A stretch of DNA of 6,438 nt from Pseudomonadales bacterium (GTDB taxonomy: Bacteria; Pseudomonadota; Gammaproteobacteria; Pseudomonadales; IMCC2047), in contig JAIPFG010000189.1 of NCBI GenBank assembly GCA_021736745.1, forward strand, positions 1-6,438. The letters run 5' to 3'. Positions 6,126 through 6,438 of the stretch are shown piece after piece; positions within the stretch are counted from its first letter, which is position 1, and every line of letters starts with the position of its first letter. The position numbers were made by a program, and so were the translations under genes. The notes below the pieces were generated by a model. It saw nothing but the letters and a program-made list of their open reading frames with translations. It did not search any database and was not told the origin of the DNA.

Positions 6126-6438
6126 TCAAAAAGGATACTGTTGTTGTCCCTGCTGGATAGTCACCCATTTCACTTCAGTCACTTCTTCCATGGCATAACG
6201 CCCCCCCTCCCTCCCCATCCCTGAATGCTTGATACCACCGAAGGGAACAACCGCCTCATCACGCACCGTTGGTCCGTTGATATGACACATACCGGATTCA
6301 ATTCCGCGCGAAATAGCCATCGCTTTCTGTAAATCATTGGTGATTACCGCAGAGCTCAACCCATAATCACTGTCATTGGCAATCGCCAATGCTTCCTTGT
6401 CATCGTTGGCCTTAATCACGGCGGCGACAGGACCAAAA
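6126..6438 (-). CDS. NAD(P)+-dependent aldehyde dehydrogenase, C-terminal fragment
   Basis: This is the last 103 residues of an aldehyde dehydrogenase, which oxidises aldehydes to acids with NAD(P)+. The first visible residues are FGPVAAVIKANDDKEA, the end of the conserved E-x-FGPV motif. They are followed by LAIANDSDYGLSSAV, GMCHINGPTVRDE and the C-terminal signature PFGGIKHSGMGREGG, then EEVTEVKWVTIQ. All are hallmarks of the superfamily. The catalytic Cys and Glu and the cofactor domain lie beyond the right edge. The GTG at 6417-6419 is an internal valine codon, not a start, because conserved sequence continues upstream of it. CHINGPTVRDE resembles the salicylaldehyde/vanillin/benzaldehyde dehydrogenase branch, where CHINGPTV-x-DE is typical, so an aromatic or similar aldehyde is a reasonable but unproven substrate. 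The gene is presumably the end of a separate minus-strand operon, and its stop faces that of the TetR-family gene. Confidence 0.95.
   Translation of the reverse strand, partial: FGPVAAVIKANDDKEALAIANDSDYGLSSAVITNDLQKAMAISRGIESGMCHINGPTVRDEAVVPFGGIKHSGMGREGGRYAMEEVTEVKWVTIQQGQQQYPF

Noticed and set aside
6126..6419. A complete small gene beginning with GTG at 6419
   Set aside because: Conserved aldehyde dehydrogenase sequence (FGPVAA) continues in frame upstream to the window edge, so this is the tail of a larger gene.
1..6438. CRISPR array, tRNA or rRNA gene, insertion sequence or integration site
   Set aside because: I saw no regularly spaced direct repeats, no cloverleaf or rRNA sequence, no transposase or integrase motifs, and no terminal inverted repeats with target duplication.

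Overview
The window looks like chromosomal DNA of a Gram-negative bacterium, most likely a marine or environmental proteobacterium and perhaps a gammaproteobacterium. A TonB-dependent outer-membrane receptor requires an outer membrane. The protein families and moderate base composition fit that kind of organism, but nothing in the sequence fixes the genus.

Layout from left to right. (1) At 1-1069, minus strand, is a major facilitator superfamily (MFS) transporter whose C-terminus lies beyond the left edge. (2) At 1118-2269, minus, is an aldo/keto reductase (AKR)-fold protein that appears to have lost two of the four catalytic residues of its family. (3) At 2305-2652, minus, is a small TIGR04076-like protein. 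(4) At about 2674-2703 a good intrinsic terminator on the minus strand closes the receptor gene upstream. (5) At 2776-5055, minus, is a full-length TonB-dependent receptor. (6) At 5056-5414 is a divergent, AT-rich regulatory region. (7) At 5415-6053, plus, is a TetR-family regulator. (8) At 6126-6438, minus, is the C-terminal end of an aldehyde dehydrogenase that begins beyond the right edge and converges on the regulator gene.

The regulatory logic can be read in part. The divergent region holds a perfect 7-4-7 palindrome (ATTAGTC-TCAT-GACTAAT, 5183-5200) within a predicted promoter (TTGACC-17-TAATAT) that reads into the receptor gene. It fills the spacer and overlaps the -10, the classical position for a repressor site, and the neighbouring TetR protein is the obvious candidate ligand. 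A copy of the half-site overlaps the -35 of the predicted tetR promoter. A third copy, ATGACTAATT, lies just upstream of the TIGR04076-AKR-MFS genes.

Taken together, the receptor (outer-membrane uptake), the MFS carrier (inner membrane), the oxidoreductase-like protein and the aldehyde dehydrogenase look like a TetR-controlled uptake and catabolism locus for a small organic molecule. The visible end of the dehydrogenase resembles the aromatic-aldehyde (salicylaldehyde/vanillin) branch of the superfamily. The substrate cannot be read from the sequence. The most unusual points are the degenerate AKR active site, its pairing with a TIGR04076 protein, and the operator and repeat structure of the two regulatory regions.
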